This document shows, piece by piece, positions 1 to 15,159 of a DNA stretch of 64,000 bases. The stretch lies in the NCBI GenBank assembly GCA_026545225.1, contig CM048847.1, forward strand, positions 4,154,001 to 4,218,000, given 5' to 3'. The DNA is from Cornus controversa. Lineage: Eukaryota; Streptophyta; Magnoliopsida; Cornales; Cornaceae. The notes below the pieces were generated by a model. It did no database searches, had not been told where the DNA came from, and saw only the letters and a list, made by a program, of their open reading frames with translations. Every line of letters starts with the position of its first letter. The stretch's first letter is position 1. The position numbers were made by a program, and so were the translations under genes.

Positions 1-3000
1 CCAAACGGTCGAACTTAGACCGAAGCACCATACGGTTGGGATGAAGATCGGATTGACATGTTCGTCACTTCTTTTGGATGCTTTGATGGTCTGATTTGGA
101 AAAAAGAAACTTACGATTCTGATTATGGCACGACTTCTCAAGGAATAGGTTTTTGAATCAGAAGAACTCAAACTAAACTTGTTTAAAATCCTCGGTAGCT
201 TGGGAATTGTTTCTTTTACTTTTCTAGATGGTTGAAGTTGGCATAGAGCACCATACGGTTGTGATCATTCATGAGTGTAGCAAGGAATTACTATTTTTGA
301 TTCAGGATGTCCTGATGGTTGAATTTGGCATAAAGCAATGTATAATTCTAAGTATGGCACGATTTCACGTGGATTGGGCTTTTCGAATCAGGACAAGTAA
401 AATGAAACAAGTTCGAAACCGTTGTTGTCATTCTCTATTTTTCTGAACATCCAGATGGTCAATTCTAGCACAAAGCGCCATACGGTTGTCGTCATGCCTG
501 ATTATTACAAGCAATTGTTCTTTTCGACTCAGAACAACTCAAACAAACATGGATGAAGATCGGATCGACATGCTCGTCGTTTCTTTGGGACGCTTTGATG
601 GTTTCATTTAGAAAAAAGTAGCGTACGATTAGTTTTATGGCACGACTTCTCTTGGAATGTGGTTTTCTAATCAATACAACTCAAATGAAACAAGTTTAAA
701 ATGGTTGGTAGCTTGCTAGTTGTTTCCGTTAGATGTCCAAACGGTCGAATTTGGAACAAAGCACCATACGGTTGTGATGAAGATCGGATTGACATGTTCG
801 TCACTTCTTTTGGATGCTTTGATGGTCTAATTTGGAAAAAAGAAACTTACGATTCTGATTATGGCACGACTTCTCAAGGAATGGGTTTTTGAATCAGAAC
901 AACTAAAACTAAACTTGTTTAAAATCCTTGATAGCTTGGGAATTGTTTATTTTACTTTTCCAGATGGTTGAAGTTGGCATAGAGCACCATACGGTTGTGA
1001 TCATTCATGAGTGCAGCAAGGAATTACTATTTTTGATTCAGGATGTCCAGATGGTTGAATTTGGCATAAAGCAATGTATAATTCTAAGTATGGCACGATT
1101 TCACGTGGATTGGACTTTTCGAATCAGGACAAGTAAAACGAAACAAGTTCGAAACCGTTGTTGTCATTCTCTATTTTTCTGAACATCCAAATGGTCAATT
1201 CTAGCACAAAGCGCCATACGGTTGTCGTCATGCCTGATTATTACAAGCAATTGTTCTTTTCGACTCAGAACAGCTCAAACAAACATGGATGAAGATCGTA
1301 TCGACATGCTCGTCCTTTCTTTGGGACGCTTTGATAGTTTCATTTAAAAAAATGCAGTGTACGATTAGTATTATGGCACAACTTCTCTTGGAATGCGGTT
1401 TTCGAATCAAAACAACTCAAATGAAACAAGTTTAAAATGGTCGGTAGCTTGCTAATTGTTTGCTTTAGATGTCCAAACGGTCGAACTTGGAACGAAGCAC
1501 CATACGGTTGTGATGAAGATCGGATTGACATGTTCGTCACTTCTTTTGGATGCTTTGATGGTCTAATTTGGAAAAAGAAACTTACGATTCTGATTATGGC
1601 ACGACTTCTCAAGGAATAGGTTTTTGAATCAGAACAACTCAAACTAAACTTGTTTAAAATCCTCGGTAGCTTGGGAATTGTTTCTTTTACTTTTCCAGAT
1701 GGTTGAAGTTGGCATAGAGCACCATACGGTTGTGATCATTCATGAGTGCAGCAAGGAATTACTATTTTTGATTCAGGATGTCCTGATGGTTGAATTTGGC
1801 ATAAAGCAATGTATAATTCTAAGTATGGCACGATTTCACGTGGATTGGACTTTTCGAATCAGGACAAGTAAAACGAAACAAGTTCGAAACCGTTGTTGTC
1901 ATTCTCTATTTTTCTGAACATCCAGATGGTCAATTCTAGCACAAAGCGCCATACGGTTGTCGTCATGCCTGATTATTACAAGCAATTGTTCTTTTCGACT
2001 CAGAACAACTCAAACAAACATGGATGAAGAACGGATCAACATGCTCGTCCTTTCTTTGGGACGCTTCGATAGTTTCATTTAAAAAAATGCAGCGTACGAT
2101 TAGTATTATGGCACAACTTCTCTTGGAATGCGGTTTTCGAATCAAAACAACTCAAATGAAACAAGTTTAAAATGGTCGGTAGCTTGCTAATTGTTTGCTT
2201 TAGATGTCCAAATGGTCGAACTTGGAACGAAGCACCATACGGTTGTGATGAAGATCGGATTGACATGTTCGTCACTTCTTTTGGATGCTTTGATGGTCTA
2301 ATTTGGAAAAAGAAACTTACGATTCTGATTATGGCATGACTTCTCAAGGAATAGGTTTTTGAATCAGAAGAACTCAAACTAAACTTGTTTAAAATCCTCG
2401 GTAGCTTGGGAATTGTTTCTTTTACTTTTCCAGATGGTTGAAGTTGGCATAGAGCACCATACGGTTGTGATCATTCATGAGTGCAGCAAGGAATTACTAT
2501 TTTTGATTCAGGATGTCCTGATGGTTGAATTTGGCATAAAGCAATGTATAATTCTAAGTATGGCACGATTTCACGTGGATTGGACTTTTCGAATCAGGAC
2601 AAGTAAAACGAAACAAGTTCGAAACCGTTGTTGTCATTCTCTATTTTTCTGAACATCCAGATGGTCAATTCTAGCACAAAGCGCCATACGGTTGTCGTCA
2701 TGCCTGATTATTACAAGCAATTGTTCTTTTCGACTCAGAACAACTCAAACAAACATGGATGAAGATCGGATCGACATGCTCGTCGTTTCTTTGGGACGCT
2801 TTGATGGTTTCATTTAGAAAAAAGTAGCGTACGATTAGTTTTATGGCATGACTTCTCTTGGAATGTGGTTTTCTAATCAATACAACTCAAATGAAACAAG
2901 TTTAAAATGGTTGGTAGCTTGCTAGTTGTTTCCGTTAGATGTCCAAACGGTCGAATTTGGAACAAAGCACCATACGGTTGTGATGAAGATCGGATTGACA

Positions 3001-6000
3001 TGTTCGTCACTTCTTTTGGATGCTTTGATGGTCTAATTTGGAAAAAAGAAACTTACGATTCTGATTATGGCACGACTTCTCAAGGAATGGGTTTTTGAAT
3101 CAGAACAACTCAAACTAAACTTGTTTAAAATCCTTGATAGCTTGGGAATTGTTTATTTTACTTTTCCAGATGGTTGAAGTTGGCATAGAGCACCATACGG
3201 TTGTGATCATTCATGAGTGCAGCAAGGAATTACTATTTTTGATTCAGGATGTCCTGATGGTTGAATTTGGCATAAAGCAATGTATAATTCTAAGTATGGC
3301 ACGATTTCACGTGGATTGGACTTTTCGAATCAGGACAAGTAAAACGAAACAAGTTCGAAACCGTTGTTGTCATTCTCTATTTTTCTGAACATCCAAATGG
3401 TCAATTCTAGCACAAAGCGCCATACGGTTGTCGTCATGCCTGATTATTACAAGCAATTGTTCTTTTCGACTCAGAACAGCTCAAACAAACATGGATGAAG
3501 ATCGTATCGACATGCTCGTCCTTTCTTTGGGACGCTTTGATAGTTTCATTTAAAAAAATGCAGTGTACGATTAGTATTATGGCACAACTTCTCTTGGAAT
3601 GCGGTTTTCGAATCAAAACAACTCAAATGAAACAAGTTTAAAATGGTCGGTAGCTTGCTAATTGTTTGCTTTAGATGTCCAAACGGTCGAACTTGGAACG
3701 AAGCACCATACGGTTGTGATGAAGATCGGATTGACATGTTCGTCACTTCTTTTGGATGCTTTGATGGTCTAATTTGGAAAAAGAAACTTACGATTCTGAT
3801 TATGGCATGACTTCTCAAGGAATAGGTTTTTGAATCAGAAGAACTCAAACTAAACTTGTTTAAAATCCTCGGTAGCTTGGGAATTGTTTCTTTTACTTTT
3901 CCAGATGGTTGAAGTTGGCATAGAGCACCATACGGTTGTGATCATTCATGAGTGCAGCAAGGAATTACTATTTTTGATTCAGGATGTCCTGATGGTTGAA
4001 TTTGGCATAAAGCAATGTATAATTCTAAGTATGGCACGATTTCACGTGGATTGGACTTTTCGAATCAGGACAAGTAAAACGAAACAAGTTCGAAACCGTT
4101 GTTGTCATTCTCTATTTTTCTGAACATCCAGATGGTCAATTCTAGCACAAAGCGCCATACGGTTGTCGTCATGCCTGATTATTACAAGCAATTGTTCTTT
4201 TCGACTCAGAACAACTCAAACAAACATGGATGAAGATCGGATCGACATGCTCGTCGTTTCTTTGGGACGCTTTGATGGTTTCATTTAGAAAAAAGTAGCG
4301 TACGATTAGTATTATGGCACGACTTCTCTTGGAATGTGGTTTTCTAATCAAAATAACTCAAATGAAACAAGTTTAAAATGGTTGGTAGCTTGCTAATTGT
4401 TTCCGTTAGATGTCCAAACGGTCAAATTTGGAACAAAGCACCATACGGTTGTGATGAAGATCGGATTGACATGTTCGTCACTTCTTTTGGATGCTTTGAT
4501 GGTCTAATTTGGAAAAAAGAAACTTACGATTCTGATTGTGGCACGACTTCTCAAGGAATGGGTTTTTGAATCAGAACAAGTAAAACTAAACTTGTTTAAA
4601 ATACTTGATAGCTTGGGAATTGTTTCTTTTACTTTTCCAGATGGTTGAAGTTGGCATAGAGCACCATACGGTTGTGATCATTCATGAGTGCAGCAAGGAA
4701 TTACTATTTTTGATTCAGGATGTCCTGATGGTTGAATTTGGCATAAAGCAATGTATAATTCTAAGTATGGCACGATTTGACGTGGATTGGACTTTTCGAA
4801 TCAGGACAAGTAAAACGAAACAAGTTCGAAACCGTTGTTGTCATTCTCTATTTTTCTAAACATCCAGATGGTCAATTCTAGCACAAAGCGCCATACGGTT
4901 GTCGTCATGCCTGATTATTACAAGCAATTGTTCTTTTCGACTCAGAACAACTCAAACAAACATGGATGAAGATCGGATCGACATGCTCGTCGTTTCTTTG
5001 GAACGCTTTGATAGTTTCATTTAAAAAAAAGCAGCGTACGATTAGTATTATGGCACAACTTCTCTTGGAATGCGGTTTTCGAATCAAAACAACTCAAATG
5101 AAACAAGTTTAAAATGGTCGGTAGCTTGCTAATTGTTTCCTTTAGATGTCCAAACGGTCGAACTTAGACCGAAGCACCATACGGTTGGGATGAAGATCGG
5201 ATTGACATGTTCGTCACTTCTTTTGGATGCTTTGATGGTCTAATTTGGAAAAAAGAAACTTACGATTCTGATTATGGCACGACTTCTCAAGGAATAGGTT
5301 TTTGAATCAGAAGAACTCAAACTAAACTTGTTTAAAATCCTCGGTAGCTTGGGAATTGTTTCTTTTACTTTTCTAGATGGTTGAAGTTGGCATAGAGCAC
5401 CATACGGTTGTGATCATTCATGAGTGTAGCAAGGAATTACTATTTTTGATTCAGGATGTCCTGATGGTTGAATTTGGCATAAAGCAATGTATAATTCTAA
5501 GTATGGCACGATTTCACGTGGATTGGACTTTTCGAATCAGGACAAGTAAAACGAAACAAGTTCGAAACCGTTGTTGTCATTCTCTATTTTTCTGAACATC
5601 CAGATGGTCAATTCTAGCACAAAGCGCCATACGGTTGTCGTCATGCCTGATTATTACAAGCAATTGTTCTTTTCGACTCAGAACAACTCAAACAAACATG
5701 GATGAAGATCGGATCGACATGCTCGTCGTTTCTTTGGGACGCTTTGATGGTTTCATTCAGAAAAAAGTAGCGTACGATTAGTTTTATGGCACGACTTCTC
5801 TTGGAATGTAGTTTTCTAATCAAAACAACTCAAATGAAATAAGTTTAAAATGGTTGGTAGCTTGCTAATTGTTTCCGTTAGATGTCCAAACGGTTGAATT
5901 TGGAACAAAGCACCATACGGTTGTGATGAAGATCGGATTGACATGTTCGTCACTTCTTTTGGATGCTTTGATGGTCTAATTTGGAAAAAAGAAACTTACG

Positions 6001-9000
6001 ATTCTGATTATGGCACGACTTCTCAAGGAATGGGTTTTTGAATCAGAACAACTCAAACTAAACTTGTTTGAAATCCTTGATAGCTTGGGAATTGTTTATT
6101 TTACTTTTCCAGATGGTTGAATTTGGCATAGAGCACCATACAGTTGTGATCATTCATGAGTGCAGCAAGGAATTACTATTTTTGATTCAGGATGTCCTGA
6201 TGGTTGAATTTGGCATAAAGCAATGTATAATTCTAAGTATGGCACGATTTCACGTGGATTGGACTTTTCGAATCAGGACAAGTAAAACGAAACAAGTTCG
6301 AAACCGTTGTTGTCATTCTCTATTTTTCTGAACATCCAGATGGTCAATTCTAGCACAAAGCGCCATACGGTTGTCGTCATGCCTGATTATTACAAGCAAT
6401 TGTTCTTTTCGACTCAGAACAACTCGAACAAACATGGATGAAGATCGGATCGACATGCTCGTCCTTTCTTTGGGACGCTTTGATAGTTTCATTTAAAAAA
6501 ATGCAGCGTACGATTAGTATTATGGCACAACTTCTCTTGGAATGCGGTTTTCGAATCAAAACAACTCAAATGAAACAAGTTTAAAATGGTCGGTAGCTTG
6601 CTAATTGTTTCCTTTAGATGTCCAAACGGTCGAACTTGGAACGAAGCACCATACGGTTGTGATGAAGATCGGATTGACATGTTCGTCACTTCTTTTGGAT
6701 GCTTTGATGGTCTAATTTGGAAAAAGAAACTTACGATTCTGATTATGGCACGACTTCTCAAGGAATAGGTTTTTGAATCAGAATAACTCAAACTAAACTT
6801 GTTTAAAATCCTCGGTAGCTTGGGAATTGTTTCTTTTACTTTTCCAGATGGTTGAAGTTGGCATAGAGCACCATACGGTGGTGATCATTCATGAGTGCAG
6901 AAAGGAATTACTATTTTTGATTCAGGATGTCCTGATGGTTGAATTTGGCATAAAGCAATGTATAATTCTAAGTATGGCACGATTTCACGTGGATTGGACT
7001 TTTCGAATCAGGACAAGTAAAATGAAACAAGTTCGAAACCGTTGTTGTCATTCTCTATTTTTCTGAACATCCAGATGGTCAATTCTAGCACAAAGCGCCA
7101 TACGGTTGTCGTCATGCCTAATTATTACAAGCAATTGTTCTTTTCGACTCAGAACAACTCAAACAAACTTGGATGAAGATCGGATCGACATGCTCGTCGT
7201 TTCTTTGGGACGCTTTGATGGTTTCATTTAGAAAAAAGTAGCGTACGATTAGTATTATGGCACAACTTCTCTTGTAATGCGGTTTTCGAATCAAAACAAC
7301 TCAAATAAACAAGTTTAAAATGGTCGGTAGCTTGCTAATTGTTTCCTTTAGATGTCCAAACGGTCGAACTTGGAACGAAGCACCATACGGTTGTGATGAA
7401 GATCGGATTAACATATTCGTCATTTCTTTTGGATGCTTTGATGGTCTAATTTGGAAAAAAGAAACTTACGATTCTGATTATGGCACGACTTCTCAAGGAA
7501 TAGGTTTTTGAATCAGAACAACTCAAACTAAACTTGTTTAAAATCCTCGGTAGCTTGGGAATTGTTTCTTTTACTTTTCCAGATGGTTGAAGTTGGCATA
7601 GAGCACCATACGGTTGTGATCATTCATGAGTGCAGCAAGGAATTACTATTTTTGATTCAGGATGTCCTGACGGTTGAATTTGGCATAAAGCAATGTATAA
7701 TTCTAAGTATGGCACGATTTCACGTGGATTGGACTTTTCGAATCAGGACAAGGAAAACGAAACAAGTTCGAAACCGTTGTTGTCATTCTCTATTTTTCTG
7801 AACATCCAGATGGTCAATTCTAGCACAAAGCGCCATACGGTTGTCGTCATGCCTGATTATTGCAAGCAATTGTTCTTTTCGACTCAGAACAACTCAAACA
7901 AACTTGGATGAAGATCGGATCGACATGCTCGTCGTTTCTTTGGGACGCTTTGATAGTTTCATTTAAAAAAATGCAGCGTACGATTAGTATTATGGCACAA
8001 CTTCTCTTGGAATGCGGTTTTCGAATCAAAACAACTCAAATGAAACAAGTTTAAAATGGTCGGTAGCTTGCTAATTGTTTCCTTTAGATGTCCAAACGGT
8101 CGAACTTGGAACGAAGCACCAAACGGTTGTGATGAAGATCGGATTGACATGTTTGTCACTTCTTTTGGATTCTTTGATGGTTTAATTTGGAAAGAAGAAA
8201 CTTACGATTCTGATTATGGCACGACTTCTCAAGGAATAGGTTTTTGAATCAGAACAACTCAAACTAAACTTGTTTAAAATCCTCGGTAGCTTGGGAATTG
8301 TTTCTTTTACTTTTCCAGATGGTTGAATTTTGCATAGAACACCATACGGTTGTGATCATTCATGGGTGCAGCAAGGAATTACTATTTTTGATTCAGGATG
8401 TCCTGATGGTTGAATTTGGCATAAAGCAATGTATAATTCTAAGTATGGCACGATTTCACGTGGATTGGACTTTTCGAATCAGGACAAGTAAAACGAAACA
8501 AGTTCGAAACCGTTGTTGTCATTCTCTATTTTTCTGAACATCCAGATGGTCAATTCTAGCACAAAGCGCCATACGGTTGTCGTCATGCCTGATTATTACA
8601 AGCAATTGTTCTTTTCGACTCAGAACAACTCAAACAAACATGGATGAAGATCGGAACGACATGCTCGTCGTTTCTTTGGGACGCTTTGATAGTTTCATTT
8701 AAAAAAATGCAGCGTACGATTAGTATTATGGCACAACTTCTCTTGGAATGCGGTTTTCGAATCAAAACAACTCAAATGAAACAAGTTTAAAATGGTCGGT
8801 AGCTTGCTAATTGTTTCCTTTAGATGTCCAAAAGGTCGAACTTGGAACGAAGCACCTTACGGTTGTGATGAAGATCAGATTGACATGTTCGTCACTTCTT
8901 TTGGATGCTTTGATGGTCTAATTTGGAAAAAGAAACTTACGATTCTGATTATGGCACGACTTCTCAAGGAATAGGTTTTTGAATCAGAATAACTCAAACT

Positions 9001-12000
9001 AAACTTGTTTAAAATCCTCGGTAGCTTGGGAATTGTTTCTTTTACTTTTCCAGATGGTTGAAGTTGGCATAGAGCACCATACGGTGGTGATCATTCATGA
9101 GTGCAGCAAGGAATTACTATTTTTGATTCAGGATGTCCTGATGGTTGAATTATGCATAAAGCAATGTATAATTCTAAGTATGGCACGATTTCACGTGGAT
9201 TGGACTTTTCGAATCAGGACAAGGAAAACGAAACAAGTTCGAAACCGTTGTTGTCATTCTCTATTTTTCTGAACATCCAGATGGTCAATTCTAGCACAAA
9301 GCACCATACGGTTGTCGTCATGCCTGATTATTACAAGCAATTGTTCTTTTCGACTCAGAACAACTCAAACAAACATGGATGAAGATCGGATCGACATGCT
9401 CGTCGTTTCTTTGGGACGCTTTGATGGTTTCATTTAGAAAAAAGTAGCGTACGATTAGTATTATGGCACAACTTCGCTTGTAATGCGGTTTTCGAATCAA
9501 AACAACTCAAATAAACAAGTTTAAAATGGTCGGTAGCTTGCTAATTGTTTCCTTTAGATGTCCAAACGGTCGAACTTGGAACGAAGCACCATACGGTTGT
9601 GATGAAGATCGGATTAACATATTCGTCATTTCTTTTGGATGCTTTGATGGTCTAATTTGGAAAAAAGAAACTTACGATTCTGATTATGGCACGACTTCTC
9701 AAGGAATAGGTTTTTGAATCAGAACAACTCAAACTAAACTTGTTTAAAATCCTCGGTAGCTTGGGAATTGTTTCTTTTACTTTTCCAGATGGTTGAAGTT
9801 GGCATAGAGCACCATACGGTTGTGATCATTCATGAGTGCAGCAAGGAATTACTATTTTTGATTCAGGATGTCCTGATGGTTGAATTTGGCATAAAGCAAT
9901 GTATAATTCTAAGTATGGCACGATTTCACGTGGATTGGACTTTTCGAATCAGGACAAGGAAAACGAAACAAGTTCGAAACCGTTGTTGTCATTCTCTATT
10001 TTTCTGAACATCCAGATGGTCAATTCTAGCACAAAGCGCCATACGGTTGTCGTCATGCCAAATTATTACAAGCAATTGTTCTTTTCGACTCAGAACAACT
10101 CAAACAAACATGGATGAAGATCGGATCGACATGCTCGTCGTTTCTTTGGGACGCTTTGATGGTTTCATTTAGAAAAAAGTAGCGTACGACTAGTATTATG
10201 GCACAACTTCTCTTGTAATGCGGTTTTCGAATCAAAACAACTCAAATAAACAAGTTTAAAATGGTCGGTAGCTTGCTAATTGTTTCCTTTAGATGTCCAA
10301 ACGGTCGAACTTGGAACGAAGCACCATACGGTTGTGATGAAGATCGGATTAACATATTCGTCATTTCTTTTGGATGCTTTGATGGTCTAATTTGGAAAAA
10401 AGAAACTTACGATTCTGATTATGGCACGACTTCTCAAGGAATAGGTTTTTGAATCAGAACAACTCAAACTAAACTTGTTTAAAATCCTCGGTAGCTTGGG
10501 AATTGTTTCTTTTACTTTTCCAGATGGTTGAAGTTGGCATAGAGCACCATACGGTTGTGATCATTCATGACTGCAGCAAGGAATTACTATTTTTGATTCA
10601 GGATGTCCTGATGGTTGAATTTGGCATAAAGCAATGTATAATTCTAAGTATGGCACGATTTCACATGGATTGGACTTTTCGAATCAGGACAAGGAAAACG
10701 AAACAAGTTCGAAACCGTTGTTGTCATTCTCTATTTTTCTGAACATCGAGATGGTCAATTCTAGCACAAAGCGCCATACGGTTGTCGTCATGCCAAATTA
10801 TTACAAGCAATTGTTCTTTTCGACTCAGAACAACTCAAACAAACATGGATGAAGATCGGATCGACATGCTCGTCGTTTCTTTGGGACGCTTTGATGGTTT
10901 CATTTAGAAAAAAGTAGCGTACGACTAGTATTATGGCACAACTTCTCTTGTAATGCGGTTTTCGAATCAAAACAACTCAAATAAACAAGTTTAAAATGGT
11001 CGGTAGCTTGCTAATTGTTTCCTTTAGATGTCCAAACGGTCGAACTTGGAACGAAGCACCATACGGTTGTGATGAAGATCGGATTAACATATTCGTCATT
11101 TCTTTTGGATGCTTTGATGGTCTAATTTGGAAAAAAGAAACTTACGATTCTGATTATGGCACGACTTCTCAAGGAATAGGTTTTTGAATCAGAACAACTC
11201 AAACTAAACTTGTTTAAAATCCTCGGTAGCTTGGGAATTGTTTCTTTTACTTTTCCAGATGGTTGAAGTTGGCATAGAGCACCATACGGTTGTGATCATT
11301 CATGAGTGCAGCAAGGAATTACTATTTTTGATTCAGGATGTCCTGATGGTTGAATTTGGCATAAAGCAATGTATAATTCTAAGTATGGCACGATTTCACG
11401 TGGATTGGACTTTTCGAATCAGGACAAGGAAAACGAAACAAGTTCGAAACCGTTGTTGTCATTCTCTATTTTTCTGAACATCCAGATGGTCAATTCTAGC
11501 ACAAAGCGCCATACGGTTGTCGTCATGCCTGATTATTACAAGCAATTGTTCTTTTCGACTCAGAACAACTCAAACAAACTTGGATGAAGATCGGATCGAC
11601 ATGCTCGTCGTTTCTTTGGGACGCTTTGATAGTTTCATTTAAAAAAATGCAGCGTACGATTAGTATTATGGCACAACTTCTCTTGGAATGCGGTTTTCGA
11701 ATCAAAACAACTCAAATGAAACAAGTTTAAAATGGTCGGTAGCTTGCTAATTGTTTCCTTTAGATGTCCAAACGGTCGAACTTGGAACGAAGCACCAAAC
11801 GGTTGTGATGAAGATCGGATTGACATGTTTGTCACTTCTTTTGGATTCTTTGATGGTCTAATTTGGAAAGAAGAAACTTACGATTCTGATTATGGCACGA
11901 CTTCTCAAGGAATAGGTTTTTGAATCAGAACAACTCAAACTAAACTTGTTTAAAATCCTCGGTAGCTTGGGAATTGTTTCTTTTACTTTTCTAGATGGTT

Positions 12001-14709
12001 GAATTTTGCATAGAACACCATACGGTTGTGATCATTCATGAGTGCAGCAAGGAATTACTATTTTTGATTCAGGATGTCCTGATGGTTGAATTTGGCATAA
12101 AGCAATGTATAATTCTAAGTATGGCACGATTTCACGTGGATTGGACTTTTCGAATCAGGACAAGGAAAACGAAACAAGTTCGAAACCGTTGTTGTCATTC
12201 TCTATTTTTCTGAACATCCAGATGGTCAATTCTAGCACAAAGCGCCATACGGTTGTCGTCATGCCAAATTATTACAAGCAATTGTTCTTTTCGACTCAGA
12301 ACAACTCAAACAAACATGGATGAAGATCGGATCGACATGCTCGTCGTTTCTTTGGGACGCTTTGATGGTTTCATTTAGAAAAAAGTAGCGTACGACTAGT
12401 ATTATGGCACAACTTCTCTTGGAATGCGGTTTTCGAATCAAAACAACTCAAATAAACAAGTTTAAAATGGTCGGTAGCTTGCTAATTGTTTCCTTTAGAT
12501 GTCCAAACGGTCGAACTTGGAACGAAGCACCATACGGTTGTGATGAAGATCGGATTAACATATTCGTCATTTCTTTTGGATGCTTTGATGGTCTAATTTG
12601 GAAAAAAGAAACTTACGATTCTGATTATGGCACGACTTCTCAAGGAATAGGTTTTTGAATCAGAACAACTCAAACTAAACTTGTTTAAAATCCTCGGTAG
12701 CTTGGGAATTGTTTCTTTTACTTTTCCAGATGGTTGAAGTTGGCATAGAGCACCATACGGTTGTGATCATTCATGAGTGCAGCAAGGAATTACTATTTTT
12801 GATTCAGGATGTCCTGATGGTTGAATTTGGCATAAAGCAATGTATAATTCTAAGTATGGCACGATTTCACGTGGATTGGACTTTTCGAATCAGGACAAGG
12901 AAAACGAAACAAGTTCGAAACTGTTGTTGTCATTCTCTATTTTTCTGAACATCCAGATGGTCAATTCTAGCACAAAGCGCCATACGGTTGTCGTCATGCC
13001 TGATTATTACAAGCAATTGTTCTTTTCGACTCAGAACAACTCAAACAAACTTGGATGAAGATCGGATCGACATGCTCGTCGTTTCTTTGGGACGCTTTGA
13101 TAGTTTCATTTAAAAAAATGCAGCGTACGATTAGTATTATGGCACAACTTCTCTTGGAATTCGGTTTTCGAATCAAAACAACTCAAATGAAACAAGTTTA
13201 AAATGGTCGGTAGCTTGCTAATTGTTTCCTTTAGATGTCCAAACGGTCGAACTTGGAACGAAGCACCAAACGGTTGTGATGAAGATCGGATTGACATGTT
13301 TGTCACTTCTTTTGGATTCTTTGATGGTCTAATTTGGAAAGAAGAAACTTACGATTCTGATTATGGCACGACTTCTCAAGGAATAGGTTTTTGAATCAGA
13401 ACAACTCAAACTAAACTTGTTTAAAATCCTCGGTAGCTTGGGAATTGTTTCTTTTACTTTTCCAGATGGTTGAATTTTGCATAGAACACCATACGGTTGT
13501 GATCATTCATGAGTGCAGCAAGGAATTACTATTTTTGATTCAGGATGTCCTGATGGTTGAATTTGGCATAAAGCAATGTATAATTCTAAGTATGGCACGA
13601 TTTCACGTGGATTGGACTTTTCGAATCAGGACAAGTAAAACGAAACAAGTTCGAAACCGTTGTTGTCATTCTCTATTTTTCTGAACATCCAGATGGTCAA
13701 TTCTAGCACAAAGCGCCATACGGTTGTCGTCATGCCTGATTATTACAAGCAATTGTTCTTTTCGACTCAGAACAACTCAAACAAACATGGATGAAGATCG
13801 GAACGACATGCTCGTCGTTTCTTTGGGACGCTTTGATAGTTTCATTTAAAAAAATGCAGCGTACGATTAGTATTATGGCACAACTTCTCTTGGAATGCGG
13901 TTTTCGAATGAAAACAACTCAAATGAAACAAGTTTAAAATGGTCGGTAGCTTGCTAATTGTTTCCTTTAGATGTCCAAACGGTCGAACTTGGAACGAAGC
14001 ACCATACGGTTGTGATGAAGATCAGATTGACATGTTCGTCACTTCTTTTGGATGCTTTGATGGTCTAATTTGGAAAAAGAAACTTACGATTCTGATTATG
14101 GCACGACTTCTCAAGGAATAGGTTTTTGAATCAGAATAACTCAAACTAAACTTGTTTAAAATCCTCGGTAGCTTGGGAATTGTTTCTTTTACTTTTCCAG
14201 ATGGTTGAAGTTGGCATAGAGCACCATACGGTGGTGATCATTCATGAGTGCAGCAAGGAATTACTATTTTTGATTCAGGATGTCCTGATGGTTGAATTTG
14301 GCATAAAGCAATGTATAATTCTAAGTATGGCACGATTTCACGTGGATTGGACTTTTCGAATCAGGACAAGGAAAACGAAACAAGTTCGAAACCGTTGTTG
14401 TCATTCTCTATTTTTCTGAACATCCAGATGGTCAATTCTAGCACAAAGCGCCATACGGTTGTCGTCATGCCTGATTATTACAAGCAATTGTTCTTTTCGA
14501 CTCAGAACAACTCAAACAAACATGGATGAAGATCAGATCGACATGCTCGTCGTTTCTTTGGGACGCTTTGATAGTTTCATTTAAAAAAATGCAGCGTACG
14601 ATTAGTATTATGGCACAACTTCTCTTGGAATGCGGTTTTCGAATCAAAACAACTCAAATGAAACAAGTTTAAAATGGTCGGTAGCTTGCTAATTGTTTCC
14701 TTTAGATGT

Positions 14710-14932
14710 CCAAACGGTCGAACTTGGAACGAAGCACCATACGGTTGTGATGAAGATCGGATTGACATGTTCGTCACTTCTTTTGGATGCTTTGATGGTC
14801 TAATTTGGAAAAAAGAAACTTACGATTCTGATTATGGCACGACTTCTCAAGGAATAGGTTTTTGAATCAGAACAACTCAAACTAAACTTGTTTAAACTCC
14901 TCGGTAGCTTGGCAATTGTTTCTTTTACTTTT
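14710..14932. repeat. Satellite subunit 1 (223 bp)
   Basis: First third of the exemplar monomer. After the CCATACGGTTG box it goes directly into GATGAAGATCGGATTGACATG, a segment also present in subunit 3. It lacks the roughly 60-bp stretch (ATTACAAGCAATTGTTC and flanks) that follows the box in subunit 3. The end of the subunit (TATGGCAC to the T-rich tail) aligns with the ends of subunits 2 and 3. Confidence 0.85.
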
Positions 14933-15159
14933 CCAGATGGTTGAAGTTGGCATAGAGCACCATACGGTTGTGATCATTCATGAGTGCAGCAAGGAATTAC
15001 TATTTTTGATTCAGGATGTCCTGATGGTTGAATTTGGCATAAAGCAATGTGTAATTCTAAGTATGGCACGATTTCACGTGGATTGGACTTTTCGAATCAG
15101 GACAAGTAAAACGAAACAAGTTCGAAACCGTTGTTGTCATTCTCTATTTTTCTGAACAT
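14933..15159. repeat. Satellite subunit 2 (227 bp)
   Basis: Second third of the exemplar monomer. After the box it keeps the segment missing from subunit 1 (GTGCAGCAAGGAATTACTAT, matching the ATTACAAGCAATTGTTC part of subunit 3). It lacks the GATGAAGATCGG...GGGACGC segment that subunits 1 and 3 share. It rejoins them at TGATGGTT...TATGGCAC. Confidence 0.85.

Noticed and set aside
1413..1920. Recurring open frames of 60-100 codons in every satellite monomer, on both strands
   Set aside because: They overlap each other, repeat with the satellite period, end at the same stops in nearly all copies, and are broken by single-base variants in others. No domain or signal is recognisable. They are by-products of the repeat.
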